NCBI GenBank assembly: GCA_947626525.1
Contig: CANQSM010000031.1
Coordinates: forward strand, 1-34,900
DNA: 34,900 nucleotides
Origin: an uncultured Phocaeicola sp.
Lineage (GTDB): Bacteria > Bacteroidota > Bacteroidia > Bacteroidales > Bacteroidaceae
Direction: 5' to 3'
The position numbers and the translations under genes were made by a program. The notes beneath the pieces were generated by a model. It made no database searches and was not told the origin of the DNA. It saw only the letters and a list, made by a program, of their open reading frames with translations. This document shows, one piece after another, positions 7,246 to 16,446 of this stretch (the first letter of the stretch is position 1; the number at the start of each line of letters is the position of its first letter).

Positions 7246-7307
7246 AAAGTTTTGGGAAACTCAGACAGTTCTTTCGCACCTTCTTATATCCGTAAAGAGT
7301 ACATTTT

Positions 7308-7426
7308 ATTCATCTTCACTTCTTCACTTTCATGCGGATACGCCAGTATCGGGAAAAATAGATTGTCTTCGCTGTAACTATTTAATTTGTAGTTGATTGT
7401 GAGGAAGTGAAGATGTGAAGATGAAT
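7308..7426. repeat. 24-bp inverted repeat (22 of 24) with 71-base spacer
   Basis: ATTCATCTTCACTTCTTCACTTTC (7308-7331) is repeated in inverted form at 7403-7426 with two mismatches. The arms themselves contain a CTTCA(C) direct repeat. The sequence in the spacer and its minus-strand reading remind me of small hypothetical proteins scattered over Bacteroides genomes, which would fit a dispersed repeat family; this is memory, not a search. Confidence 0.55.
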
Positions 7427-7595
7427 GAACATTTATATGAAAAACAGTGCCAAAAGGAGGCTGTTGGATTGCCAATTCCCTGTCGGCTATCGCGGTATAT
7501 TGTTTCTTTGTATCAATGAATATCTTCCATTTTTTTCTTCTAATCAAGTCTGAAGAATGAAAGAAATCATAATTGTTTGTGAATAGGGAGGGCAC

Positions 7596-10289
7596 TTATA
7601 CTTGCTTTTCTTTCAGTCTTTTTATGAAGCGATATATTTCACCAGTCCAAAGTACCGGAGAGGTTGCGATAAAGAGAAGTCCCCATGTCTGCCAGTCTAA
7701 TGGGACGGTACGGAATACACTCCCTCCAAATTGAACGATGACATATTGGCCTATAAGGATAAGCAAGGCAACTCCTGGAACGATATAACTGTGGGAGAAA
7801 CCTGTTAACGCAGAATGGCTAGTGCCTAATACACGTGCATTAAACAAATTCCAGAACTGGAGCATGACAAATACCGTAAAAAATATGGTTAGTTCCCGGA
7901 TATGAAGTTCATTGTTGCAAGCAAAATATGCATAAAGTCCTACTAATATCAGAATGAAAGCGATGCCGTAACCAATGATATTGCGGTACATGGATGGAGT
8001 AATGATAAAGTCCGTATTTTTTCTTGGTTTCTCTTTCATCACATCAGTGCTGGGCGGAATAGAAGCCAATGCCAGTGCGGCAAACGTATCCATAATCAAG
8101 TTTATCCAAAGCATTTGGGTAACGGTAAGGGGGATAGCTGTGCCGATAAAGCTCCCTGCCAGTACAGTGAACATTGCTATTAAGTTGATGGTAAGCTGGA
8201 ATACGATGAAACGCTGGATGTTTTTGTAAAGTGACCGTCCCCACATGACCGCTGTACCGATGCTGCGGAACGAATCATCGAGCAAGGTAATGTCGCTTGC
8301 TTCTTTAGCTACTGATGTTCCGGTTCCCATGCTTAATCCTACTTGGGCATGGTTCAGGGCTGGAGCATCGTTGGTGCCATCACCGGTTACGGCTACAACA
8401 GCTCCTTTCTTCTGAAGTAGTTGTACCAACCGCTGCTTATCCATAGGACGAGCCCGTGACATAATCTTTAAATCCATTACTCGTTCAAGGGCGTCTTCAT
8501 CGCTCAAAGCGGCAAAGTCTACTCCTGTAATACGGTTACGCTCGGTATCTTCGGGTTTCCATAACCCTATTTGCCGGGCAATTTCCGTAGCAGTTCCTGT
8601 GGTGTCGCCTGTGACAATTTTTACTTGGATTCCTGCATTCTGGCATTGTGCTACAGCTGCCGGCACATCCGGTCGGACGGGGTCGGCAATGGCAGCGATT
8701 CCCATAAAGATATAATCGTTCGTTTTTGTCAGTTTGGAACACTTTTCCGATTCGTTTTCTGCAATTTCCTTATAAGCGAATCCGAGTGTACGCATCGCCA
8801 TGTTCTGATAGGTTGATAACTGTTTTTCTATATCGGCCTGTTTGGAAACGAGAGGCTGATTACCTTGTAGCGTATTGACCCATGCGCACTTCTTCAGAAT
8901 AATTTCAGGAGCCCCTTTTATATAAATGACTTTTTTTCTATCAATGTTGGAACGTACAAGCGTTGCCATAAACTTTCGTTCGGTAGAGAAAGGAAGCTGG
9001 TCTATGATGAGGGTATGGGTGCGAAGCATGAGATAATTTTGGTGCTGCGTGTTCATCCAAAGTAATAAAGCGATTTCAGTGGGATTGCCAATCCCTTTTG
9101 TTTTCCCGCTTTCTGTTTCTTCCAGAAAAGCAGTGGAGTTGCTGGCTATGCTTTCGGCTATCCGGTTGAACGCTTCGATGGAAGCAAAATTTTCAGTAGG
9201 CTGGGCGGGTTGCTCTTTTAAGCTGTAAAATTGCGTCTCGTATACTTGCATGTGGTTTTGCGTCAAAGTTCCGGTTTTATCTGTGCAAATGACTGTAACG
9301 GCTCCCATTGTTTCGCAGGTATGCATTTTTCGGACCAGATTATTGGTAGCTAGCATGCGCCGCATGTTGAGTGCAAGGCTTAAGGTGATGCTCATGGGTA
9401 ATCCTTCGGGTACGGTGACGACCACCAAAGTGACGGCCAACATGAAGTACTTCAGTATAATTTGGGCTATTTCCAGATACTGGTGCCAGTCTGTTATCGT
9501 ATGGACTTGAAGATAGAGGTAAAGTTCTCGGGAGACAAAGCCGATGAAAGTCAAGCCTGCTACCATAAAGCCTATTTTACCTATAAGATTGGCAAGACGT
9601 GTCAATTGTATGTTGAGCGGTGTTTCTTCTTCCGATTTTTCTGTAGCTTGTCTGGCCACTTTACCAATCTCAGTGGCATCGCCTACTTGTTGTACTTCCA
9701 TGATACCGTGTCCGTCGACTACTGTAGTGCCACGCATAACCCTGTTTGACGGATAAGTGGCTTCTTTATCAAAATAATTTTTATCTGTTGTCTTCTCGAC
9801 CATTGGCTCGCCGGTCAGGTTTGATTCGTTTATTTGCATGGAAACTGCTTCCAGCAATTTTCCGTCAGCCGGCACTTCCTCACCGTTTTCGAGCAAGGCT
9901 ATATCACCTACTACAATTTCCTTGCGGGAAATCTCATGTATGGCACCATTACGAATGACTCGTACGGAGGTTTCCTCATTCGAAGCATTTAGCAAATCGA
10001 ATTTTTTTCCTGCATCGTATTCAAAATAAAAGCCTATTCCGGTTGCCAAGAAAATAGCTATAATAATGCCGATGGTTTCCGCATATTCATTTTCTATACA
10101 TGAGATGATCAGTGAAAAAAAAGCGGCTAACAGTAGAATCTTGATAACCGGGTCTTTGAACTTTTCGAAGTATAGTTTCCAAATAGAATCCCGTTTAGGA
10201 GGAGTTAGTAAATTGTTCCCGTTTACTCTTCTGCTTTCTTCAACTTGCTGTTCGTTTAGGCCTTTATACTTAAAGTTATGTGTCGACAT
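7596..10289 (-). CDS. PMCA-type calcium-translocating P-type ATPase
   Basis: This 897-residue inner-membrane pump is a P-type ATPase of the IIB/PMCA-like branch. It has the cation ATPase N-terminal segment (KGLNEQQVEESRRVNGNN), an actuator domain with LTGEP, the transmembrane metal site VTVPEGLP near residue 300, and the phosphorylation motif DKTGTLT with Asp337. The nucleotide domain has KGAPE, and the hinge is TGDGTNDAPA (about 635-644). About ten hydrophobic segments are visible, the last in the C-terminal cation ATPase domain. It should export Ca2+ at the expense of ATP. It is monocistronic, with an exact -7 element at 10315-10322. The family is certain; the ion is inferred from the PEGLP signature and overall similarity. 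Confidence 0.93.
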   Translation of the reverse strand: MSTHNFKYKGLNEQQVEESRRVNGNNLLTPPKRDSIWKLYFEKFKDPVIKILLLAAFFSLIISCIENEYAETIGIIIAIFLATGIGFYFEYDAGKKFDLLNASNEETSVRVIRNGAIHEISRKEIVVGDIALLENGEEVPADGKLLEAVSMQINESNLTGEPMVEKTTDKNYFDKEATYPSNRVMRGTTVVDGHGIMEVQQVGDATEIGKVARQATEKSEEETPLNIQLTRLANLIGKIGFMVAGLTFIGFVSRELYLYLQVHTITDWHQYLEIAQIILKYFMLAVTLVVVTVPEGLPMSITLSLALNMRRMLATNNLVRKMHTCETMGAVTVICTDKTGTLTQNHMQVYETQFYSLKEQPAQPTENFASIEAFNRIAESIASNSTAFLEETESGKTKGIGNPTEIALLLWMNTQHQNYLMLRTHTLIIDQLPFSTERKFMATLVRSNIDRKKVIYIKGAPEIILKKCAWVNTLQGNQPLVSKQADIEKQLSTYQNMAMRTLGFAYKEIAENESEKCSKLTKTNDYIFMGIAAIADPVRPDVPAAVAQCQNAGIQVKIVTGDTTGTATEIARQIGLWKPEDTERNRITGVDFAALSDEDALERVMDLKIMSRARPMDKQRLVQLLQKKGAVVAVTGDGTNDAPALNHAQVGLSMGTGTSVAKEASDITLLDDSFRSIGTAVMWGRSLYKNIQRFIVFQLTINLIAMFTVLAGSFIGTAIPLTVTQMLWINLIMDTFAALALASIPPSTDVMKEKPRKNTDFIITPSMYRNIIGYGIAFILILVGLYAYFACNNELHIRELTIFFTVFVMLQFWNLFNARVLGTSHSALTGFSHSYIVPGVALLILIGQYVIVQFGGSVFRTVPLDWQTWGLLFIATSPVLWTGEIYRFIKRLKEKQV

Positions 10290-10314
10290 GTTTACGGTGT
10301 TTAATAATGAGTGG

Positions 10315-10322
10315 CAAAGGTA
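10315..10322 (-). promoter_or_regulatory. -7 promoter element of the calcium ATPase gene
   Basis: TACCTTTG on the minus strand is an exact TAnnTTTG match 26 bp upstream of the ATG at 10289. The -33 region (GTTTTAC) is only loosely like TTTG. Confidence 0.55.
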
Positions 10323-10465
10323 GCGGATTCAATAAAAATGTAAAACTGTTAAGCGATTTAATAAGTTTTTTGTTTATTGAAACTGCTGTTCTACATACTA
10401 TGAATCTTTAGTTTCAACCGTTTGGAACAAGGATGAGGCTGGTGCGTTTTTAGTTGCTTAAAGTC

Positions 10466-11527
10466 TCAACATCCCATTGTTTCCCTATAGAAGTCGAGCA
10501 TTTCGAAAATCTCTTCTTTTGTAGCCGACTGGTTGATACGTATTTGTCCAATCTCTTCCAGTAGGGTGAAGTTGATAATTCCTGCATCGTTTTTCTTGTC
10601 GTGTGTCATCAGTTCATATAGCCGGTCATATTGTTTGCAATCGAAGGTAAAGAAGCCGTAGTGCTCTTTGATAAATTGGACGGTTTGACGTAGTTTGTCT
10701 TTAGGAAAGTTCGTTTTGATACAAGAAAAATATAGTTCACACACTAATCCCCACGCCACAGCGTAACCGTGCAAGTACGGACGCTCCTGTTCCAATGCCA
10801 GACTTTCGAAAGCGTGTCCTACCGTATGTCCCAGATTCAATGCTTTGCGGATACCTTTTTCGAAAGGATCCTGTTCCACTACTTGCTCCTTTATCCGGAC
10901 AGATTGTGCTACCAAGTCCTGCAAACGGTGGTAGTCGGGATGCTCTATATTGAAGTTGATAAGTTCAGCCCAGTGCTTCTCGCTGCTCAGTAGACCGTGT
11001 TTCAACATCTCGGCATAACCGGAACAAAGGTTTTCCCTGTCGAGTGATTTAAGAAATTCGGTGTCGATAAGTACATATCGTGCAGGTGCGAAAACACCTA
11101 CTTCGTTTTTGAGTCCGTTGAAATTAATGCCTGTTTTTCCTCCTACAGATGCATCTACCATGGATAACAATGTGGTTGGTATATTTATATAAGGTATGCC
11201 TCTTTTGAAAGTAGAGGCGGCAAAACCTCCCAAATCGGTAACCATTCCTCCGCCCAGATTGATAAGGAGAGAGTGGCGGCTGGCACCTTGATCACCCAAT
11301 GTTTTCCAAACGAAAGCCAGTGTTTCCAGTGTCTTATGGATATCTCCTGCCCCGATAAGGATAGGTTCCGTTCCTTTTATACCGTTTATTTCCTGGATGA
11401 GGGGAACGCAGAAGCGTTGCGTATTTTCATCAGTAAGGATGAATAATTTGTCGAAAGGGATCTGCTGAATGGCCTTGGTAAGGTTCTCTTCCGTGTTTTG
11501 GAAAAAGATGATTTCTTGTTTACTCAT
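10466..11527 (-). CDS. aroB: 3-dehydroquinate synthase
   Basis: AroB converts DAHP to 3-dehydroquinate, the second step of the shikimate pathway to aromatic amino acids, using NAD+ and a divalent metal in the cytoplasm. The 353 residues are full length. Visible signatures are the NAD-binding LINLGGGMVTDLGGFAAS, IPTTLLSMVDASVGGKTG, GYAEMLKHGLL and the metal-binding LNLGHTVGHAFE; the His and Glu ligands are present. It stands alone with its own promoter element at 11554-11561. The upstream gene on its strand is far away and the downstream gene (the calcium ATPase) has a separate promoter. Confidence 0.96.
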   Translation of the reverse strand: MSKQEIIFFQNTEENLTKAIQQIPFDKLFILTDENTQRFCVPLIQEINGIKGTEPILIGAGDIHKTLETLAFVWKTLGDQGASRHSLLINLGGGMVTDLGGFAASTFKRGIPYINIPTTLLSMVDASVGGKTGINFNGLKNEVGVFAPARYVLIDTEFLKSLDRENLCSGYAEMLKHGLLSSEKHWAELINFNIEHPDYHRLQDLVAQSVRIKEQVVEQDPFEKGIRKALNLGHTVGHAFESLALEQERPYLHGYAVAWGLVCELYFSCIKTNFPKDKLRQTVQFIKEHYGFFTFDCKQYDRLYELMTHDKKNDAGIINFTLLEEIGQIRINQSATKEEIFEMLDFYRETMGC

Positions 11528-11865
11528 ATTTGTATGGATACTTAATCTGTTGGCAAAGGTATAATAAAAATCTGAAAAATTGGAAAGTATGGCTGACTTT
11601 GCAGTGAATTCAGGTTTTATGAAAGTGGGGTTATATATGACAGGCGATTGGGTAATTACCAGATTTGGTTAGACAAGTTTTCGTTAAAAGCGATGCGTGA
11701 AGTGATGGAATGGGCTATGAGCAGACTCTTGCGGCACATATATCCATTCGTCTATAGAATAGTCCTGTCAGTCGATAACAAGGAAAAGATTTTATTGAAA
11801 TATTAAACCTTTGTGAGACAAAAAAGTCAAAAAAACATTGAAAATAAATGCAACCTTATAAAGTT
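11528..11865. other. Divergent intergenic region between aroB and the outer membrane gene
   Basis: It holds the aroB promoter on the minus strand and, on the plus strand, a near-consensus -7 element AACCTTTG at 11806-11813 before the outer membrane protein gene. A plus-strand frame is open from about 11597 to 11806, with an ATG at 11693 giving 37 codons, but I recognise no domain and would not call it a gene. Confidence 0.5.
11554..11561 (-). promoter_or_regulatory. -7 promoter element of aroB
   Basis: TACCTTTG on the minus strand matches TAnnTTTG and lies 27 bp upstream of the aroB start. The surrounding GGCAAAGGTA resembles the element before the calcium ATPase gene. Confidence 0.55.
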
Positions 11866-14745
11866 ATGAAACGAATTTTTTTCTCTTTGCTATGGTTAGC
11901 CTCAAGTCTCTGTTGGATTCAGGCCCAAAATGCAAAAGTGATTGTCTCTGGAACAGTCTGGGATGCGGAGATGAGTGCTCCCATAGAGCAGGCAACAGTT
12001 CAGATATTATCCATGCCGGACAGTACATATATAAACGGTAATGTGAGTTCAACCAACGGGCGTTTTGCATTGCCTGCCGTGAATCCTGGAAAGTATCTTT
12101 TGAAAGTTTCTTTTGTGGGGTATAGTCCAAAGTGGAAAGTCTTACAACTTACCGCTTCCAAGCCAAGGGTAAATGTAGGAAGAATCTCTCTTTCCAATGA
12201 TGCCATCCTGATGAAAGAAGCAGTTATCACTGCGGAAGCGCCGCAGGTGCAAGTCGTGGAAGATACATTGGTGTATAACAGTTCGGCCTATCGTGTCCCA
12301 GAAGGCTCAGCATTGGAAGAGTTGGTAAAGAAACTGCCTGGAGCTGAAGTAGATGATGAAGGTAATATTACTGTAAATGGAAAATCAATTAGCAAAATAT
12401 TGGTGGACGGCAAGGAATTTTTCGGTGACAAGAAAGATATGGCCCTGAAAAATCTTCCGGTAGATATGGTGGAAAAGCTTAAGACGTATGATAAAAAATC
12501 AGATTTGGCGCGAATTACAGGCATTGATGATGGAGAGGAAGAGACGGTGCTCGACCTGACTGTGAAAAAAGGGATGAAACAAGGGTGGTTTGGAAATGCG
12601 GATATAGCTGGAGGTACGAAGGAACGCTATTCTACCAAGCTAATGGTAAATCGTTTTATGAACGATAAACAAATGACGGCAATTGGGTCTATGAGTAATA
12701 ATGGAGATCCGGGATTTGGAAGACGTGGTGGCTTCAGAGGAGGAAACAATGGTTTACGTACTGACAAAATGGGTGGTTTTAATTTTGCTATGGCTACTCC
12801 GAAAATTGAACTTGGCGGAAATGTGAACTATTCCTATAATAATAATGATACGGAGAGTAAAAGCTCTTCTGAAACATTTCTTGAGACAGGAAATTCTTTT
12901 TCTAATTCTCTTAGTAAGAGTTTGAGTAAGTCTACAGGATTGAACGGTGATTTTCGGCTGGAATGGAAGCCAGATACATTGACTAATATTATTTTCCGTC
13001 CACGTTTTTCTTATAGTACTTCGGATGGTTATTCACGAAGTTTGTCGGCCACTTTTAATGAAGACCCTTATAAGGAAGGTATTATCGATCCGTTAGAGCA
13101 ATTTGATGATGGGAAGCTGAAAGACATTCGGGTGAACCAGCAGAACCAACTTTCTCAAAGCGAAGGGGACTCTTATTCTTTTAATGGTGAGTTGCAAGTG
13201 AATCGGAAATTGAACAGTAAGGGGCGTAATATTACTTTCAGGGGGTCTGCCGGCTATACTAAAAACGAGAATGAGCAAATATCACAGTCTCGCATTGAAT
13301 ATTTTCAAGTAGAGGGACGCAATCAGCAAATTAACCGTTTCATTACGACTCCTGCCAAGAATTGGAATTATACGGCGCAGATGACATACAGTGAACCAAT
13401 ATTCAGAAATACGTTTTTGCAATTTAGCTACAGGTATCAGTATAAATATTCGAAAAGCGATCGCTCTACTTATAACATAGGTGATTTTGAATTTCCTATT
13501 CTTCCGGGTGGATATGATGATGAGGCCAATTACGATGCCGATCAGAGCAAGTTTGCGGAGTATAAGAATTACATTAATGATATTTCTCTTAATATGCGTT
13601 TCATACGTGAGAAGTATCAATTGAATGTGGGGATGACATTGATGCCGCAGAAGTCGGAAATGAGCTATAAGAAATCGCAACTGGATACTTTGGTTACCCG
13701 TACGGTTACCAACTTTACCCCTACAATTGATTTCCGTTATCGTTTTTCCAAGCAGAGCCGGTTACGTATCAATTATCGGGGGAGTACGGATCAGCCGAGT
13801 ATGACAGACTTACTGGATGTGACGGATGATTCTAACCCATTGAATATCACTCAAGGTAATCCTGGTTTGAAACCTTCGTTTACTAATTCTTTACGTGCTT
13901 CGTTTGATACTTATAATGCAGACAGACAACAAGGAATCAATACGAACTTGAATTTTAGTAATACTTTGAACAGTATTAGTAACATGGTGATTTATAATTC
14001 AGAAACCGGTGGTCGTATCACTAAGCCTGAGAATATTAATGGGAATTGGAATTTAAATGGACGGTTTGGATTTTCTTCTGCTTTGAAAAACAATAAAAAG
14101 TTTACTTACAATACCTATACGAGTGCAAGTTACCGTAATATGGTAGGCTATTTATTGCAAAATGAGGAAACAATGAAAAATAAGATTCGGCGTTTAGAGC
14201 TTGGAGAGCGGATAAGTGGAGGCTATCGTAATGACTGGTTCGATTTTGAGTTGAATGGTTCCTTGAATTACAGCCATGTGCGCAGTTCTTTGCAGGAAAG
14301 CAGTAATATGGATACTTATGATTTTTCCTATGGTGCGGAATCTAATGTACAGTTACCTTGGAATATGTCTATTTCCACAAGTCTTTCCAACAGTTGTCGT
14401 CGTGGATATAGTGATGCGAATATGAATAGGGATGAACTGATATGGAATGCTCAGATCTCCCAGAGCTTCTTGAAAGGAAATGCTGCAACCTTTACTTTGC
14501 AGGTGTTTGATATCCTTCGTAATCAAAGTAATATCAGTCGTTCTATTTCGGCTTCTCAAAGAAGAGATACGGAGTATAATTCAATAAACAGCTATTGTAT
14601 GCTGCATTTTGTTTACCGGTTGAATATATTTGGTGACAAGGAAATGCGTAGTAAAATGCGTGACATGCGTCATCGTGGTGAATTTGACGGCCCTCCTAGT
14701 GGCTTCGGCGGACGTGGCGGCTTTGGCGGCGGTCGTAGAATGTAG
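11866..14745 (+). CDS. TonB-dependent-receptor-like outer membrane beta-barrel protein
   Basis: From the ATG at 11866 the product is 959 residues with a clear signal peptide (MKRIFFSLLWLASSLCWIQAQ); an ATG at 11848 adds six residues that fit a signal peptide less well. A carboxypeptidase-regulatory-like domain follows (VSGTVWDAEMSAPIEQATV to about residue 100), then a plug-like region with VKKLPGAEVDDEGNITVNG, and a long barrel of alternating aromatic strands. The order fits the Bacteroidota outer-membrane beta-barrel family related to TonB-dependent receptors. There is no SusD partner next to it, so it is not a classic SusCD pair. Gly/Arg-rich segments occur at about 285-297 (FGRRGGFRGG) and at the C-terminus (FGGRGGFGGGRRM), so the last barrel strand is not at the end of the chain. 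Substrate unknown. Confidence 0.85.
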   Translation: MKRIFFSLLWLASSLCWIQAQNAKVIVSGTVWDAEMSAPIEQATVQILSMPDSTYINGNVSSTNGRFALPAVNPGKYLLKVSFVGYSPKWKVLQLTASKPRVNVGRISLSNDAILMKEAVITAEAPQVQVVEDTLVYNSSAYRVPEGSALEELVKKLPGAEVDDEGNITVNGKSISKILVDGKEFFGDKKDMALKNLPVDMVEKLKTYDKKSDLARITGIDDGEEETVLDLTVKKGMKQGWFGNADIAGGTKERYSTKLMVNRFMNDKQMTAIGSMSNNGDPGFGRRGGFRGGNNGLRTDKMGGFNFAMATPKIELGGNVNYSYNNNDTESKSSSETFLETGNSFSNSLSKSLSKSTGLNGDFRLEWKPDTLTNIIFRPRFSYSTSDGYSRSLSATFNEDPYKEGIIDPLEQFDDGKLKDIRVNQQNQLSQSEGDSYSFNGELQVNRKLNSKGRNITFRGSAGYTKNENEQISQSRIEYFQVEGRNQQINRFITTPAKNWNYTAQMTYSEPIFRNTFLQFSYRYQYKYSKSDRSTYNIGDFEFPILPGGYDDEANYDADQSKFAEYKNYINDISLNMRFIREKYQLNVGMTLMPQKSEMSYKKSQLDTLVTRTVTNFTPTIDFRYRFSKQSRLRINYRGSTDQPSMTDLLDVTDDSNPLNITQGNPGLKPSFTNSLRASFDTYNADRQQGINTNLNFSNTLNSISNMVIYNSETGGRITKPENINGNWNLNGRFGFSSALKNNKKFTYNTYTSASYRNMVGYLLQNEETMKNKIRRLELGERISGGYRNDWFDFELNGSLNYSHVRSSLQESSNMDTYDFSYGAESNVQLPWNMSISTSLSNSCRRGYSDANMNRDELIWNAQISQSFLKGNAATFTLQVFDILRNQSNISRSISASQRRDTEYNSINSYCMLHFVYRLNIFGDKEMRSKMRDMRHRGEFDGPPSGFGGRGGFGGGRRM

Positions 14746-14768
14746 AATATTTGGCGAATGAATATAAG

Positions 14769-14819
14769 AGGTTTTCAAAGCTTTTGTACGGATTGTGCAG
14801 GCTTTGAAAGCCTTTTTTT
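14769..14819 (+). terminator. Rho-independent terminator
   Basis: AGGTTTTCAAAGCT (14769-14782) pairs with GGCTTTGAAAGCCT (14800-14813) with one G-T or mismatch position, followed by a T run. It lies 23 bp after the outer membrane protein gene and ends its transcript before the cardiolipin synthase promoter. Confidence 0.8.
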
Positions 14820-14862
14820 GTTAAAAAAGAGTTGGGTTAGCAGAATGTAAGGTCTACATCTC

Positions 14863-14892
14863 TTGCAATCATGTCTTTTTCCTTTATTTTTG
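14863..14892 (+). promoter_or_regulatory. Housekeeping promoter of cardiolipin synthase
   Basis: TTG at 14863-14865 and TATTTTTG at 14885-14892 are spaced by 19 bp and match the -33 and -7 consensus. Transcription should start near 14900. This makes the upstream TTG at 14863 a promoter element and not a start codon, and supports the ATG at 14950. Confidence 0.7.
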
Positions 14893-14949
14893 TATGCAAT
14901 AAGGTTGGTAATCCATACGGAGCCTTTCTTTTGTTTATATTTCGTACGT

Positions 14950-16446
14950 ATGAAAATCGTACGCTATTTTGATAATGGAAATGTTGAGGACAATAAAATT
15001 CTGCAGAGGATGATTGGAAGTTTTTTGTTGAGTCATATGGTGCCGGTTGTTTTCGTTGTTTTATACTTGATCTTGGTTATCGGACTGGTCATTATGCTGG
15101 TACTTGATAATCGTAATCCGGTAAAGACAATGGCATGGATGGTAGTGTTGTTGTTTTTGCCAGTTATAGGAGTTATTCTGTATTTCTTTTTTGGGCGGAG
15201 TACACGTAAAGAGCGGCTTATTAGCCGGAAGAGTGCGGATATGCTGACTCAAAAATCTTTGCAAGGATTTATTTCCCAATCATCTTTTGAATTGCCTGAT
15301 GAACATTATTCACTCATTCAGTTGTTTAGGACATTGAATCGTGCGCTTCCTTTTGAAAATAATTATAATGAAGTGTATACGGACGGCTATACAATGTTAC
15401 ATTCATTGGTTCGTGAGATGAGCCGTGCCAAGCACCACATTCATCTTGAATTTTATATTTTTGAAAATGATTCTGTCGGACGTTTGGTTCGAGATATTTT
15501 AATAGATAAGGTTCGAGAAGGAGTGGAAGTTCGGTTGTTGTATGATGATGTGGGATGTTGGCATGTACCTAATCGTTTTTTCGATCAGATGCGGACAGCC
15601 GGGATTGAGGTACGGGGCTTTTTAAAGGTTCGTTTCCCATTGTTTACCAGCAAAGTTAATTACCGTAATCATCGTAAGTTGGTTATTATAGACGGAGAAG
15701 TGGGTTTTATCGGAGGAATGAATATAGCCAAGCGTTATTTGAAGCCTGGAAAATATGGGATATGGAGAGACACTCATCTTATGATAAAGGGGCGTGCCGT
15801 ATATGGATTACAAAGTAATTTCTTGATGGATTGGTTTTTTGTCACTCGTTCTCTTATTACGGCATCCAAGTATTACCCACCGGTTGATGTATGTGGGCAA
15901 TCGTTGATTCAAACGGTTACATCAGAGCCGGTAGGGGAATGGAAGTCCATCATGCAAGGGCTATTATTGGCCATAAGCAGTGCTAAACATTATTTTTATG
16001 TGCAAACCCCCTATTTTCTGCCTACCGAATCCATTTCAGCGGCTTTACAAACGGCGGCATTGGCTGGAGTGGATGTACGTCTGATGATTCCGGCACATGC
16101 AGATTCATTGATTATTCATTTGGGAACACTTTCTTATGTAGATGATATGCTGAAAGCAGGAGTGAAGGTGTTTTTGTATCAGAAAGGTTTTCTTCACTCC
16201 AAGTTGATGGTATCAGATGACACACTCTCTACGGTGGGGTCCACCAATATGGATTTTCGTAGTTTCGAGCATAATTTTGAGATTAATTCCTTTATTTACG
16301 GTACGGAAACAGCTCTACTGATGAAAGAGATTTTTTTGCAAGACCAGCGTGACAGTACGCAACTTTCGTTGAAGGTCTGGACACATCGTTCTTCTAAGCA
16401 AAAAGCAAAAGAGTCTATTGTCCGCCTTCTTTCACCGTTACTCTGA
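14950..16446 (+). CDS. cls: Cardiolipin synthase (phospholipase D family)
   Basis: The 498-residue enzyme condenses phosphatidylglycerol molecules into cardiolipin in the inner membrane. I chose ATG 14950 because a consensus promoter at 14863-14892 lies inside any longer frame. Two N-terminal membrane helices (about 25-50 and 60-80) precede two phospholipase D motifs: HRKLVIID with H241, K243 and D248, then HSKLMVSD with H416, K418 and D423, both complete and each followed by the usual GG/GSTN segment. Length is typical of bacterial Cls. It converges with rsmD and overlaps its 3' end by 32 bp. The enzyme call is firm; the exact headgroup specificity is family knowledge. Confidence 0.94.
   Translation: MKIVRYFDNGNVEDNKILQRMIGSFLLSHMVPVVFVVLYLILVIGLVIMLVLDNRNPVKTMAWMVVLLFLPVIGVILYFFFGRSTRKERLISRKSADMLTQKSLQGFISQSSFELPDEHYSLIQLFRTLNRALPFENNYNEVYTDGYTMLHSLVREMSRAKHHIHLEFYIFENDSVGRLVRDILIDKVREGVEVRLLYDDVGCWHVPNRFFDQMRTAGIEVRGFLKVRFPLFTSKVNYRNHRKLVIIDGEVGFIGGMNIAKRYLKPGKYGIWRDTHLMIKGRAVYGLQSNFLMDWFFVTRSLITASKYYPPVDVCGQSLIQTVTSEPVGEWKSIMQGLLLAISSAKHYFYVQTPYFLPTESISAALQTAALAGVDVRLMIPAHADSLIIHLGTLSYVDDMLKAGVKVFLYQKGFLHSKLMVSDDTLSTVGSTNMDFRSFEHNFEINSFIYGTETALLMKEIFLQDQRDSTQLSLKVWTHRSSKQKAKESIVRLLSPLL

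Larger units (their letters stand above)
6399..7595. other. 1.2-kb gene-poor region rich in inverted repeats
   Basis: No full-length gene is convincing here. The region lies between the restriction island and the calcium ATPase gene. It holds two short ORFs (26 and 34 codons), a strong hairpin (6753-6794), a roughly 100-bp element with imperfect terminal inverted repeats (6983-7082) and three further inverted repeats (7105-7161, 7197-7245, 7308-7426). A 103-codon minus-strand frame at 7284-7595 reads through the last repeat. I judge it to be non-coding because it has no recognisable domain and its sequence is repeat derived. Confidence 0.6.

Noticed and set aside
7284..7595. 103-codon minus-strand frame as a protein-coding gene
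   Set aside because: No domain, no good start context, and it reads through an inverted repeat; more likely part of a dispersed repeat.
11597..11806. Open plus-strand frame between aroB and the outer membrane gene
   Set aside because: Only 37 codons from its ATG, no recognised similarity, and no clear ribosome-binding site.
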